Source of the DNA: Lasiosphaeris hirsuta
Taxonomy: Eukaryota > Ascomycota > Sordariomycetes > Sordariales > Lasiosphaeriaceae
Direction of reading: 5' to 3'
Assembly (NCBI GenBank): GCA_030549175.1
Contig: JAUKUA010000003.1
Location: 5,146,001 to 5,210,000, forward strand
Length of the DNA stretch: 64,000 nt
The notes beneath the pieces are model-generated. The model was given only the letters and a program-made list of their open reading frames with translations, was not told the DNA's origin and made no database searches. Position numbers and translations under genes: made by a program. Below, one piece after another: positions 46,701-57,931 of this stretch (its first letter is position 1; each line of letters opens with the position of its first letter).

Positions 46701-49135
46701 GAAAGAGGGTTTGGGTTCTGGCGTGGCATGATGGAGAGTTGCTTGTTACTCTACTTGACGGTTGAGGTACATATCATCCAGTCACACCATCTCAACGTTC
46801 TCTTCCTTCTCTTTCCAGGGTTGCTCTGCGACGCGGTTGCGGCTGCGGTTGCGGGTTGCATCCTGTCGGTTTCAGATTTTTGGCGTCGCGCTGGCCAACC
46901 AATTGCTACTTGCGAGGATTCGACCGGTGGGAGCTTGACTAATCGGAATTCTGTGATGTGACGAAGGTAGGTATGGGGCCACTACGTTGTATGTATGTCT
47001 GACTCGGTTTGATGCGATGAGTGGACGGGGGAGGGATGAGGGGAGTCGAACCGGACGACGGGCCCGGCCTTACCATGATCGAGAGAGGCGTTGAGGGTGG
47101 ACACGCTGTGTGGAATGAAGGTATGTATGGATTGATGGAGAGCGAGGTTTGCGAGGGCGGGAATTCCCATCTATCTAATCTTCGGACCAACGCCCGTCGG
47201 CGTCCGTTAAACATCATGCATCTCTGATATGCCGGCCACGTCATCCGATGACGGGCGGGGAGCCAGTTGGGTGAGGAGTGTGGCATTTTCGCGGGCCGGG
47301 AGAGGCTCTGCGCCCCGCCCCTTTTTTTCTTTCTTTTTTTTTTTTTTTTTCCCCCTCTCTTTCCACGTCTTGTTTCTTTTTTGCGCTCGCGGTCTGCGGG
47401 TTGTTGACGGTACGGCGGGGGCCTATCGGCGGGCGGGCTCCGGCGGTTGGGTGTAAAAGGGGTCGGCCGGCCAATTAGCGCGCCGGTTTATCAACGGCCT
47501 GTTATCTTTTTAACGACTCGGGGCGGGCATCAGGCTTGGGAATTCTGGGAAAACGGAATCTGCGATTGGGCCAAAATGCTCTTTTGCCTTGGCAAAACAC
47601 GCCGCCCCGAGAAACGCAGCCTGAGCACACACACCGCCGCCGCCGGCCGGGGCGTCGCGCGCAGCAGCGCATGCACATCCACACCCACACCCATACCCAT
47701 ATACACATACGCACAGAGTCCCGGCCAAGAGCTGAGGTCACCGTCACCACTGCCACGCGTAACACGGTGGGGTTTGCGGAAATCGCAGAGGATTCGTGAT
47801 TGAGCGCTGCATCCCATGTTTGGGGAACGGGGGCCCGGTCACAGCTCCTGCTATGGATGCATGGCGTGTATGTAGAATCGGTACCTTGCCTGCTGCCTGC
47901 TGCCTCCTTACCTGCTTAACTATGTACGTAGGGAGGATGGGGTTAAACATGGTCCTGCATGCTGCAGTGGCATCGCTGTCGTAGTACCGATTCCCGACGG
48001 CGATATGAGATGAGTCGTAGTGCACCGGGCTGACATGAGACGCTTTTTTTTGCGGTATACTGAACGGGTTAACACAGGGACCTGGTGTACACGTCACGGC
48101 GGGCGGCGCAGTCTGTCGTTCGTCCTGCGTCGTATACAATCAGCTCGGATCAGCCGCGCGCGGCAGTCAGCCGCGTTCCGGCTCGGAGATATATACCATC
48201 GATATACCATCGATATACCATCGATATACCATCGACATGACGCGGTGCAGCCAGCCGTGAGATGGCCTTATTATTAGATGTTGCTATACATTCGATGAAG
48301 GCTGCCAGGACCGGGGGTGTCTACGACTCTTATGTTTAGATTGCCTTGGCTTCTTGGGGGCTGTCATGTCGTTCATCTACGGTACGATTCTCGATTTCGG
48401 CGGCTTTGGCTTACCGGGGTGTGTGGACGCGTTCTGTGTGACCATGTCGGTGTCGGGCGTCGGTGTATCACGGGTCTTGGTGTAAGCCCGAGATCAGGTT
48501 ATCTCGTAGAATCGGTTAGCTGGTGCCGATTGGGGGGACTTATGCCATATCGATACTGACCCACAGAGGCTGTATAATGAATCTGCGAGGGCGACGCAGG
48601 ATAGTGGAACGTCCTGACAGCAAAGCCCACGTGTAATGCCCAGACGGCACCCGAGTCATGCTTCGCGGCCTGGCACACTAACATTCACCCCTGGGTTATG
48701 CAATCACGTTGAGAGAGGTTACAGCAACGGTCCATTATCCCATCTATCGTCCAGAGATCATCAAGGCCCCTGATAGTTGCCGTGGAAACATCTATGGTTT
48801 GACTTGACATAAGGACCTAAGTCTGTCACTCAGGGAGAAAAGTCATGGGCCAGAATGAACAGCAAAAGAACACGATATGCCTCTTCGCGTTTTCATCAAG
48901 ACAAACAAACAGCAGTCCATCTCTTAACCCAAAAAAAGTCTTGTATTCCAAGCAACTCTTCAGGTATCCTTCCTGAGAGCCAACACCACTAGATCATCAG
49001 ATGAGACCCTCTAGGCTCTCTAGCCAAAGTCCAAACAAATATACAAGCTGCCACCCTCCCAAAGATCGATACGGTACACAAATGCTCACCCCCGGCAAAG
49101 CCAAAGCACATGGATAGCAAACCCACCAGGCTACT
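37720..49135. other. 11.4-kb region without a supported gene
   Basis: I tried to join open frames on both strands by splice signals and found no conserved domain or long exon. It contains a (CA)n tract (38578-38603), a CAG-type tract (41630-41655), three copies of GGCCAATCTGG (42597-42627), poly-C runs at 40245-40264, 44207-44228 and 46426-46440, a T-rich run near 47335-47350 and the 11-bp tandem repeat at 48191-48234. The left end should carry the ORP1-like promoter, and the right end the isocitrate lyase 3'UTR. Confidence 0.5.
48191..48234. repeat. 11-bp tandem repeat, four copies
   Basis: Four perfect copies of ATATACCATCG in a row. Confidence 0.95.
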
Positions 49136-50947
49136 CTAATGAAACTGATCCTCGGTCACGCCCTTCCCCATGGCTGACGTTGAACTCACACCACCGGTGA
49201 CCATCTTTTGCAATTCATCGACGTAGTTGGCGCCGCTCCACTTTTGGTGCTTGACAACATCAACGCCACCCTCGATTTCAGGCTCCTGGACCAGCTCGCC
49301 GTACGCGCGCATGCCAGTCTGGCTGTAGGCGCGCGCGAAGCGGTCGCTGATGAGCGCCGTCGTGTGCAGACCCGCCAGGGTGATAAATTGCCAGCAGTAA
49401 CCGAGCTTCGCGAGGCGGCGTATGTACGTCTCCTGCTCGTCGCGCGGCATGGCAGTCTTCCAGTTGAAAGAGGGGGAGAGGTTGTAGGCCAGCCTTTGGT
49501 CTGTTAGTGTCTCGTTTTGGGATGTGAAGAGGGGGAGGGAACTCACTTCGTCTCAGGCCAGACGGCGTGCACGCCATGAGCGAACTCCTCGGCTTGCTTG
49601 AAGTCGGGCAGCTTGCTCTCCATCCAGATGGCATCGCAGTACGGCGCATACGCGATTGCCCTGTTAACGGAGCAATCACAGCCGCCCTTGAGGCGGTAGA
49701 AACCCTCGCGTGTCCTTGGGGCATCCCAGTCAAAGTAGATATCGACACCCAGGATACCCCTTGCGATCGTCCTCGCCTCCCGGTTTGACAGTTGCTTCCC
49801 GCGGATGGCACTCTGGTACTGCTTCGCCAAGCCCTTGGGATCCGGGTGCGAGCCCTTCGTGATAGCGTCTAGGACGGCATCGTCGAACCGCTTGAGGTTG
49901 GCCTGCGAAATCCAGCTATCCTCAATAGCCTGCAGCCCAGGGCCGTTCTTGCCGGCACGCTCAGCCTCCAGCATCAGCTCGCTCAGTGGTTGCAGGTTGG
50001 GGTTGGTGCTGCCGAGGATAAAGGCATGGTCGCGGGGATCAATGGTGGTTGTGATGAGAGTCGCCGCCTCGGCGTCAGTACGAGCGATGGCAAGGAGGTT
50101 AGAGCCTGTGATTGTCAATTTTTCGTTCTACAGAACAGGGGAGGTTTGGGGGATGCATACCCATGATGTCGGCCTGCGCCCGGATGGCCACCAGGCGGTT
50201 GATGTGCTCGCTGATAGGCACAAGCACCTTGCCGGCCATGTGGCCGCACTTCTTGGTGCCCGGGGCCTGATCCTCAATATGGATGCCGGCGGCGCCCTTC
50301 TCAATGAAGAGCTTGGTCAGCTTCATGACAGCCGTGAGACCGCCATGGCCGGTATCAGCATCGGCAATGATGGGGCGGAGGTAGTCGATATTGGCGATCT
50401 TGGCACGCTCGGTGGGGGGTGCGGAAAGGCGCTCCTGGCGCTGCTTGCGGTCGTGGAAGAGCTGGGCCATGAACAGGTGCGAAACCTTGTTGGGCACGGT
50501 AGTCTATTCACATTCCGTTAGAAACAATGCTTGTAGGGTAGCATGTCGGATGGGGCTCACATAGGGGTAGTCTGCTAGATCCGGACCGGGCTCGTCAGAG
50601 GATGAGGCGGTCGACGATGACTGCCAGCCCGAGACATAGACGGTATCTAGGTACTTTGCCATCTGGGTTACCATTGTGGGCTCGAGGCAGCCATAGGTGT
50701 AACTGGCATCCTTCTTCTGGAAGCGGTCCTCGAGGATGCGCCATAGCTTCTTCGATTGTGCGTTGCTCGGGTACTCGATCTTGAGGTTGCCACGCTTGGA
50801 GACGATCTGCTCAGCAGTGAAGGGGCGCTTGGTGAACCTCCATCTCTCGTCGCTCCACCAACGTTGTACCTCTGCGACTTCCTCGGCGAAGAGCTGGTCC
50901 TCGGTCTTGAGGTCCACAGCGGAACTAGCCATGTTGTTGGTGGCCAT
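49136..50947 (-). CDS. ICL1: Isocitrate lyase (glyoxylate cycle)
   Basis: It cleaves isocitrate to glyoxylate and succinate, allowing growth on acetate, fatty acids and ethanol; in filamentous fungi the enzyme is largely glyoxysomal/peroxisomal. Four exons fit: 50947-50561, 50503-50161, 50105-49547 and 49493-49136, giving 548 residues, the usual fungal length. The signature KKCGHMAGK with the catalytic Cys is at about residue 213. Other conserved parts are [19 protein letters not shown] (Mg/substrate site), [40 protein letters not shown] and [11 protein letters not shown] (active-site SPSFNW). The C-terminus is EDQFH, so there is no SKL-type PTS1. The gene corresponds to Neurospora acu-3. Expression is expected to be acetate-induced and glucose-repressed, from knowledge of the family. 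A Ser-rich insert ([12 protein letters not shown]) near residue 115 is not typical of the conserved core. Confidence 0.97.
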
Positions 50948-51190
50948 GCTGGGCAAAACGTGGAAGCGTTAGATATTAGGGTTGGCAGCAGGCGTTGCAG
51001 GGAGCAGCAAGGCGTGTGCTAGAGTTTGTAGTGGGCGTGGATGGGGCGCCGCCGTGATGCAAGGGATAGGTAGATGCGTGGAGGGAATGGGGGAGAGGTG
51101 TCTTGGAATGGGAGAAAGACTTTCAGTGAGAGGAAAGAAAAGAGAAAGAAGAGAAAAAGGCACATGAATGAGAAGAGAAGAAATACTACG

Positions 51191-51221
<31 letters not shown>

Positions 51222-51230
51222 CCGCTCTCG
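50948..51230 (-). promoter_or_regulatory. Isocitrate lyase leader: CT-rich tract and GTA repeat
   Basis: Read on the minus (sense) strand, an uninterrupted run of GTA/AGT triplets (about 51188-51221) is followed by a long pyrimidine-rich tract (about 51115-51185). CT-rich tracts next to transcription starts are common in highly expressed genes of filamentous ascomycetes. This is inferred from position and composition. Confidence 0.4.
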
Positions 51231-52397
51231 GAAACTCGTCACGAGCCAGGAGGGATGGTACCTCGACACGGCCGAGCAGGGCACCAGGGCACCAGGGCAT
51301 CAGAGCATCCTCGGGAGAGATCGGCCTAGCGGGTATCCCAGCCACGATCCATCAGCATGGAACTCGAGAAGGGCTCTGACTCGGGACTGTGGGCAGCGTC
51401 CCCCACCGTCCACCGTCGCGCCGACATGTGTGAACTGTGGATCGCCGCGTCGCATCGGGAGAGGCTGCTTGCTAGTCAAGCCAGTGCTGCCACTGCCGCC
51501 CGCCTCACGTCCGGCAGAGTCAGCTGCTGCACAAAGAAGTCGACGGCGAGGAATGGGCGAGATGTTGGTGTTCCCCTGGTCCGCCGTTGGCCGAATTGCC
51601 GAGCACCGCGCTGGGTCCTCGGGGTCCCCATTGGTCTTTTTTTCTTTTCGTCTTTAGACCGTCATCAATTGTCTGCATTGCCCCTCCCCCGCAAAGAGGA
51701 GCCGCGAGGCGCGAAAATCTGGGAATCCGCGCCTGGGTAAGACTTGGGAGAGTCAGTCAAATGGGGCACTGGGCACCGAGGACACACAGGGCACAGGGCA
51801 CTGGGCATCTGCGGTTGCGCAGCGCAGCATCAGTGCCGACGCATGTCGTGACCAGTGTCAGGTCGATTCGCTGTTTGGCACGAGCCCAGCGTTGAGCACG
51901 TCTCGGCATCGCCCTGTCTGCTTGCGGCATCATGATGCTGCCTTCGCTAGTCCCGTCAGTTGTCAACATCTGGAAAATGGGGGAATGGAGAAATGGCAGA
52001 GGGGTAATTGCCCAGGCCCAGGCCCAGGCCCTGTCCCCTGCTGGCATGTGAAAGATGCGTCATAAGTCCCGCTGGTTTGTCGGGTTGTCGGCCGGAAATG
52101 CTCGCGTGCGGCAAAGAGCGGAACTCGAGCACTTGCGGCTCCCCCTGAGGCCTGCGCTGCCATTGGCTGCTCTGACCTCGGTCTATTTTACGTTTGTGAC
52201 TCTCCCGCTCGTCAGCTGCCGTTCCCGCCGGCGGCTTCAGACTTGTGAGCGCTCAACCGGGCGGTCACATGCACTTTGTGTGCCCAGAGCTAGTAGAAAA
52301 ACCAGGGGTATCTCTAATAACCAACCGTCCGTCAAGGTATGCAAAAGATGATGTACATATCGCCGTGAACACCAACAAATCCCACCGTGTAAATAAA
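51231..52397. other. Upstream region of isocitrate lyase, SNF2 gene 3' end
   Basis: No gene is visible. It should contain the isocitrate lyase upstream control region and the 3'UTR of the SNF2-type gene. Short direct repeats such as GGGCACTGGGCA and GGGCACAGGGCA near 51764-51808 are present. Confidence 0.45.
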
Positions 52398-55300
52398 TCA
52401 CAGCTCATCATCATCGTCATCATCGTCAGACAGGAAGACGGTGCTCACCCTTCTCCCTGGACGTGGCTCTGCATCGCGCATGTCCTCTTCTTTGACGGCG
52501 ACACTGCTCGTCGCATCAGCCCCATTAACTCCACTCATTCCGCCACCTTGTTTATCCTCTTCCTTCACCTCCGCTAAAGCCCTCTCCAGCAACTGGACTT
52601 CTCTCGCCCGGTAAAACCCATCCAAACAGTTCCTCCTCTGCTCCTGTGTCCAACTCTCCACAACCAGCGCAAAATCTGTCGCATTACTAAACCCAAACTG
52701 CCGCGCCATCTCACAAAACTGCCTCCTCATGACGTCCTCAGGCGGATTGAATCGGTAGTGCATCCTCAACGGCCCCCCATCTCCATCCACATCCCCCAGA
52801 CTCGCCTCGTCGGCAAACAGCGCCTCAGCGTCTTGACTCGCCGTCGTATCCCCCCTCTCCGCAACCATTTCCGCGCGCCGCGACAACTGCGCCTCAATAC
52901 GGCTGGTTCCGATAACCTCGGAGTTCTCGTGCGAGTATTCGACGCCCGCTGATGCGAGGATAGCGGCGATGGCATCACTTTTTGGCTTCTTACTGCTGCC
53001 GGCGGCAGGACTGCCAGCCTTGCCGGCAATGCGCATAAGTTCCTCCTCCTGGTTTTCTGCCGTGAGCACCTTAGCCAGAGAACTCAGCCCAACGTCGTCC
53101 TCCTTGTCCTCCTGCTTGATTGGGGCCAGGGCGTCTCCATCATGTTCATGATTTTCTATATCAATGTCGGTCAGGCTGACGCCGGCCTTAGCCTCAGCGA
53201 TGTTGGTCTTGTTGACAATCTCGCGCAGCACTACTTGGTCGACGCGGTAGCTAAAGAGGTTGGCCAAGCCAAATATCTCGCCCTTGCGGTTGCTATCCCG
53301 CTGTACACCTTTGAAGTAACGCCGCTCGTTTGAAGCGCTGTAGCCAATATTGGCTTGCTGTTGCTTGTAAATCTGCCGAGCGTACACAATCTCCTCGATC
53401 GTCCCTGCTGATACAAGCCGGAAAACGTCGACATCACGGACTTGACCAATTCGGTACGCGCGGTCTTGCGCTTGAAGGTCGTACGAGGGGTTCCAGTGTG
53501 GATCAAAGATGACTACCTTGTTGGCGGATGTGATGTTGAGTCCGACGCCGCCGGCTTTGGTCGAGATGAGAAATACAAACTGGGCCGGGTCCGAGTTGAA
53601 ATCATCGACGACGCGCTGCCGATCCTCGTAGCTATCGCGCCCGTCGAGGAAGCTGACGTTGTAGCTGGTACTCTGAAACAGGTGCTGCAGAATGCGTAGC
53701 AGGCGTACGCTGTGCGAGAAAACGAGTACCTTGTCACCGCTCTCATGCCAAAATCGAAGGAGTTTACGCAGCACATTCCATTTACCGCAGTACTCGGGGT
53801 TAGACAAAGTCAACATCGAGTCACGATTCTTGTAGAGCTCCTCCCAGCCATCTGGTAGACATGTCTGGAGCACCTTGAGTGCAGCCTTCCGTTTCTCTTC
53901 ATACTTCTTGACATTGGCTTCACCTGACGGCGGGATCAGCAGTGTGAGGTGGTTGGCCAGTTTCTGGAGGCTTAGGATGGTCGGGAAGATGATCGTCTTC
54001 CAGGGCCGGCCGTCGGGCAGTTCCTTGTAGCAGCACCAGCCCCGTTTGGCCCCCGACCCGCACGAGCACTTTTCGTGGACCGTGTTGATGAAGCTAACCT
54101 GAGAACCTTGTAGAAAGTTCTCATATGCCTCGCGCTGTATATCGCTCAGCGGGCAAAAGACGACCTTGTCACTCTTCTTGGGGAGTTGGTCCGCGATCAG
54201 TGTCTTCATCCGCCGCAGAAAGAACTTGGGTAGCAGGTTCTGCACCAGCTTCTTCGCCGTTGTTCTGGCGATAGAGAGCTGCTTGAGGGTGGCGTCGTGG
54301 GATTGGCCCAAGGTCAACGGCTTCGTTATCGTATGAGTCCACTCAGAGAGCGTTCCGAAGTGCCCCGGGTTCGTCCAATTCAAAAGGGTCCAGAGTTCCT
54401 CGTACTTGTTTTGGATAGCCGTGCCGGTCAAGCCGATGCGACACAGCGAGTTGATTCGGTCCATGGCCTGGGTTGTCTCCGACCTGCGGTCCTTTAAGGC
54501 GTGGCACTCGTCGGCCACGACGCAGTCCCACTCGACCTCATTGACAGCTTCGTGCATGTTTTTGTATGTCGTATAGGTCGTGATCATGACTTCGATTCTC
54601 CCAGCCTTCGCGGCACGTAGCACATCATCCTTTCCAGCCCCATGGTAGGTGTCGACGTGCCACCAACCCCATCGGTTTAGTTCGTTCTTCCAGTTCTGAA
54701 TCAACGAGCCCGGACACACGATCAAGATCTTTGGATACCAAAAGCTAGTTTGGCCCTGTGACTGTGGCTGTGACATCAAATCTTCTGCCCGCCGCATCTT
54801 CCGCATTCTTTTGATGTCCCGCTTGTCGCCCGTTTTCCCAAAAGTGGCCGCAAGAAAGGCAGCGACCTGCACCGTCTTGCCCAGTCCCATGTCGTCGCCT
54901 AGAATGCACCCCTTCTGGTAGACAAAGTGGCGATGCAAAAATTTAACGCCAACAATCTGGTAGTCGCGGAGATATTGGGCAATGGAAGCTGGAACAATGC
55001 CGGCTGAGTGCTCGAGCTCGATCTCCTTGTAGGGGCGCGACGGCTTGATGGAAAATTTGGGGCGCTCCTCCTGCTTGGCTACGCGCTCGTCGTCGGAGAA
55101 GAGGATGTCGCTGTAGTCGGGCGGCAGCTTCAGGCCGGCGTCCCTGAGTCGCAGTCTGTCCCTGTCAAATCGGCCCCTGCGCAGGCGTAGGTACTCAGGG
55201 ATCAGAGCCTCGGGATTGTTGTCCCGTGTGGGGATTTTGAAAACATGGTCGTCCTTGGGGGAGGTCTTCTTCGAGGGCCTGCCCCTGCCAGCGGTTTTCT

Positions 55301-55529
55301 GGTCGGCTTTAGACTTCCCTTTTTCTGTAGCACGACGCTTTGAAGGGTTGCGAGGGTTGAGTTTCTCGGCATCTTCAGAGTCATCGTCGGTCCATACAAC
55401 TTTGTCTCGAAACGCGGGACTAGGCTTGCGTTTTCTGCGGGTATTGGGGGTTCGCGTGATGCTAACGATGGCTGGAGATGATGCAGTTTGGTCGTCGTCG
55501 TCTGAGATCTCGACTGTGGTGGTAGCCAT
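52398..55529 (-). CDS. SNF2-family DNA-dependent ATPase, ERCC6L2-like
   Basis: A single 1043-residue exon. SNF2 ATPases translocate on DNA to remodel chromatin or repair complexes. The N-terminus is acidic and basic, disordered, with likely nuclear signals (NTRRKRKP, NPSKRRATEKGK). Motif I DDMGLGKT is at about residue 212, motif II is DECH (VVADECHALKD, about 338), and motif III is LTGTAIQN. A Cys-rich insert (CSCGSGAKRGWCC) follows. The second RecA lobe has VLVFSHSV (about 600), STKAGGVGLNITSAN and QAQDRAYRIGQ (about 688). The sequence after motif VI (NERRYFKGVQRDSNRKGEIF, GLANLFSYR) matches what I know of the ERCC6L2/Rad26L branch, linked to DNA repair, rather than Rad54 or INO80. The C-terminus ends in an Asp run. 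The specific orthology is inferred. Confidence 0.88.
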   Translation of the reverse strand: MATTTVEISDDDDQTASSPAIVSITRTPNTRRKRKPSPAFRDKVVWTDDDSEDAEKLNPRNPSKRRATEKGKSKADQKTAGRGRPSKKTSPKDDHVFKIPTRDNNPEALIPEYLRLRRGRFDRDRLRLRDAGLKLPPDYSDILFSDDERVAKQEERPKFSIKPSRPYKEIELEHSAGIVPASIAQYLRDYQIVGVKFLHRHFVYQKGCILGDDMGLGKTVQVAAFLAATFGKTGDKRDIKRMRKMRRAEDLMSQPQSQGQTSFWYPKILIVCPGSLIQNWKNELNRWGWWHVDTYHGAGKDDVLRAAKAGRIEVMITTYTTYKNMHEAVNEVEWDCVVADECHALKDRRSETTQAMDRINSLCRIGLTGTAIQNKYEELWTLLNWTNPGHFGTLSEWTHTITKPLTLGQSHDATLKQLSIARTTAKKLVQNLLPKFFLRRMKTLIADQLPKKSDKVVFCPLSDIQREAYENFLQGSQVSFINTVHEKCSCGSGAKRGWCCYKELPDGRPWKTIIFPTILSLQKLANHLTLLIPPSGEANVKKYEEKRKAALKVLQTCLPDGWEELYKNRDSMLTLSNPEYCGKWNVLRKLLRFWHESGDKVLVFSHSVRLLRILQHLFQSTSYNVSFLDGRDSYEDRQRVVDDFNSDPAQFVFLISTKAGGVGLNITSANKVVIFDPHWNPSYDLQAQDRAYRIGQVRDVDVFRLVSAGTIEEIVYARQIYKQQQANIGYSASNERRYFKGVQRDSNRKGEIFGLANLFSYRVDQVVLREIVNKTNIAEAKAGVSLTDIDIENHEHDGDALAPIKQEDKEDDVGLSSLAKVLTAENQEEELMRIAGKAGSPAAGSSKKPKSDAIAAILASAGVEYSHENSEVIGTSRIEAQLSRRAEMVAERGDTTASQDAEALFADEASLGDVDGDGGPLRMHYRFNPPEDVMRRQFCEMARQFGFSNATDFALVVESWTQEQRRNCLDGFYRAREVQLLERALAEVKEEDKQGGGMSGVNGADATSSVAVKEEDMRDAEPRPGRRVSTVFLSDDDDDDDEL

Positions 55530-55984
55530 CCCCGCAAGGACGATGCATCGTCCTTGCTAGAGGACTGAATGGTACCTGATGCGATTGCTGGCTAAATCGC
55601 GACGCGGGAGGGGGAAGAGAACACGACCTACTGCGTAGTATTCGCGGTATTGGGGCGAGAGCACGTGATGCAATAGCGCTAAAGCTCCGACCCTTGGTGC
55701 CTAGCCGACTCTGACCTCATGCCCCCATACCCCGCAATGCCTACCATGCTTCAGCGGTGCCATTCCGCTGTCAATCATTCTCCTACCAAGACATGTTTAG
55801 ACAAGCCTCGGCTCAACGTGATGGAGGGGGTGCTCTCCCCCAGGATGCTTACCACTATGCAGGTCACCCGGGGGTAGATTCATTCTATTCTTTTCAAAAT
55901 ATATCAAATACTTGAGAAAGGGGCTTCAAATCTCGACCTCGTCCCGACGCCGCTCCCTGAGGTTCTTAAATCGTGTTCCATGCA
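55530..55984. promoter_or_regulatory. Divergent intergenic region
   Basis: It lies between the SNF2-type gene (-) and the acyl-CoA dehydrogenase pseudogene (+), so it would hold both promoters. No specific motif can be assigned. Confidence 0.35.
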
Positions 55985-57763
55985 ATGGGGCCGTCAAGTT
56001 CCAACACAGGCTTCTTCCAAAACCAACCAGTATTAAAGAACCAATTCTTTGACGATGTCAGTCTACAGCGAGTAGTCAAGCGTGTGCACCACCATTTAAA
56101 CCCTTGTATTACATCTTGATGCTGACGTCTGTCCAGTATTTTTGCCATCAACTCTGTTAGAAAAAATCACACCAGAAATTTCTGAGCTCGGGAACCAGAT
56201 TCTTTTACCACAGATATTCGATTGGATTACAGATGCTGAAAGGAACCTGCCATACTTGCGAGGCAGTGGCCGCGATGCATTCGGCAAGCCCAACAGCGAG
56301 CTAGTTGTTACCGAAGGCTGGAAGAAGCTTCAAGAGTTTGGTTTTCTAAAAGGGTTGGTTCTCACTGCCAATCATGGCCCATGATGACAAAACTAATAGC
56401 AATCCAGGTTTGTTGCTCTTAACTACGACTCTAACTTTGCCGAGTATAGACGACTTGTGCAATTTGCAAGGTGAATGAACTACCCCGTAGTGCCAAAGGG
56501 GCGAAGTGCTCACACCAGACCTGTAAGATGTCACCTATGGGAAGCCTCCTGTGCAAACACGCTTTGCCCAGCTGCCATGCAGGATGGGGCTGCTAGGTTG
56601 CTCCAGCGCCATCTCACCGAAAAGAACGCAGCCTTGAACCCGATACAGCTGCGAGTATTTCAAAATGCATACGGCCACCTCACCTCTAGAGATCCTAGCA
56701 AGACATGGACGAGTGGCCAATGGATGACTGAACGTACTGGCGGCAGCGATGTCTCTCAAACCGAAACAGTCGCCACATACGACCCCTATCCAGAAGGGGC
56801 TGTCCCCTTAGCTGATCTCAACGAGGGCATTCCTCTAGGCCCATGGTCTATCAGCGGCTTCACACCACCGTCTCCTCAATGGGCTACCTCGGCCGCAGCC
56901 TCGGCATCGCCAAAGCCTACGCCCTCGTCCGCCCCGCCGGTGTCGGCAAGGGTCAGCGCATCCACCTGTCCTCCCACCCCCTGCATCTGCGCACCCTCGC
57001 CGACCTCACGACTACCTACCACGCCCTCAACCTGCTAGTCTTCTACACCCTCTCCATTCTCGGCCTCTCGGAACGCGGCCCCTCATCCACCCCACCTCAC
57101 CCCCTCAGCCCCCCGCCTCGCCTCGTTGCCCCGCTTCTCCGCACCCTCAGCTCCCTCCACAAGGCCCACGTCTGCGAACACGCCGTCCCCGCCGTCTACT
57201 CGTGTATGACCACCCTCGGCGGCGTCGGCTACCTCGTCAACGCCGAATCCGAGCACCTCAACGTCTCCCGCCTCTTCCGCGACGCCTGCGTCGGCGCCAT
57301 CTGGGAGGGCACCACGGACGTGCTAGCTGGGGACACCGTGCGCGCGCTTAAGCATCCTAAGGCCGGGGCTGAGGGGCTGGAGGCTTTGGGGTGGGTTGTT
57401 GAGCGGGCGCTGGGGCTTGAGATCGGGCCTGGGTGGGGGGTGGAGGGGCGGGAGGGGGTGAGGAGGGAGTGGGAGAGGGTCAGGGGGAAGGTTAACGGCG
57501 GGACGAGAGAGGAGTTATTGCCCGAAGCCAGGGGGCTGGTGGATAGGGTTGCCGAGGTGCTGATGGCGGCGTTGTTTATTGTCGATGTCGCGGTGAATCC
57601 CGGGGCAGAGGTTGAGGCTATGTGTTTGAGGTTTTTGGTCAAGAAGAGGTTTGTTGACGAGGCTGTGTTGAGTGGCGTGAGGCAGGGGTTGGATGTGGAC
57701 CAGGCGATTGTCTATGGCTCCGAAAATGGTTTTGTTGCCGAGGGGATGGCTTCGAGGTTGTGA
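55985..57763 (+). pseudogene. AidB-like acyl-CoA dehydrogenase pseudogene, core deleted
   Basis: The 5' half splices cleanly: 55985-56081, 56137-56353, 56408-56470 and 56528 onward. It encodes MGPSSSNTGFFQNQPVLKNQ, LFLPSTLLEKITPEISELGN, DAFGKPNSELVVTEGWKKLQ, FVALNYDSNFAEYRRLVQFA and SGQWMTERTGGSDVSQTETV, the flavin-binding MTER-G-SD motif. At about 56855-56862 GPWSISG is followed directly, in a different frame, by HTTVSSMGYLGRSLGIAKAY. The conserved stretch between these points in the family (the rest of the beta domain and the first part of the C-terminal helical domain, probably over 100 residues) is absent. The 3' half then continues to the stop at 57761-57763 and includes the conserved ACVGAIWEGTTDVLAGDTVR. 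The deletion plus frame change means no functional flavoprotein can be made. The introns remain intact, so the loss looks recent, unless the assembly collapsed here. Confidence 0.8.
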
Positions 57764-57931
57764 GTGGTGATATGCTCAATACTACATTACGAAGAACACG
57801 GGGTGCAGTAGGAATTCAGATTATATATCTATTAATTATATGGTGTGATATTAAGAGTCTATGTATGCGGGCCCCGGCCAGGACATCCGTGGCGGCCCCC
57901 GCTCCCCCCTAGTAGAGAGCACCGACACCAA

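Noticed and set aside
46335..46961. 208-codon frame on the plus strand
   Set aside because: No domain, mixed hydrophobic composition, spans a poly-C tract and has no supporting splice or regulatory features.
48191..48234. Four 11-bp repeats considered as a CRISPR array or operator array
   Set aside because: The units are directly adjacent with no spacers, and no cas gene or nearby regulated gene exists. It is best seen as a minisatellite.
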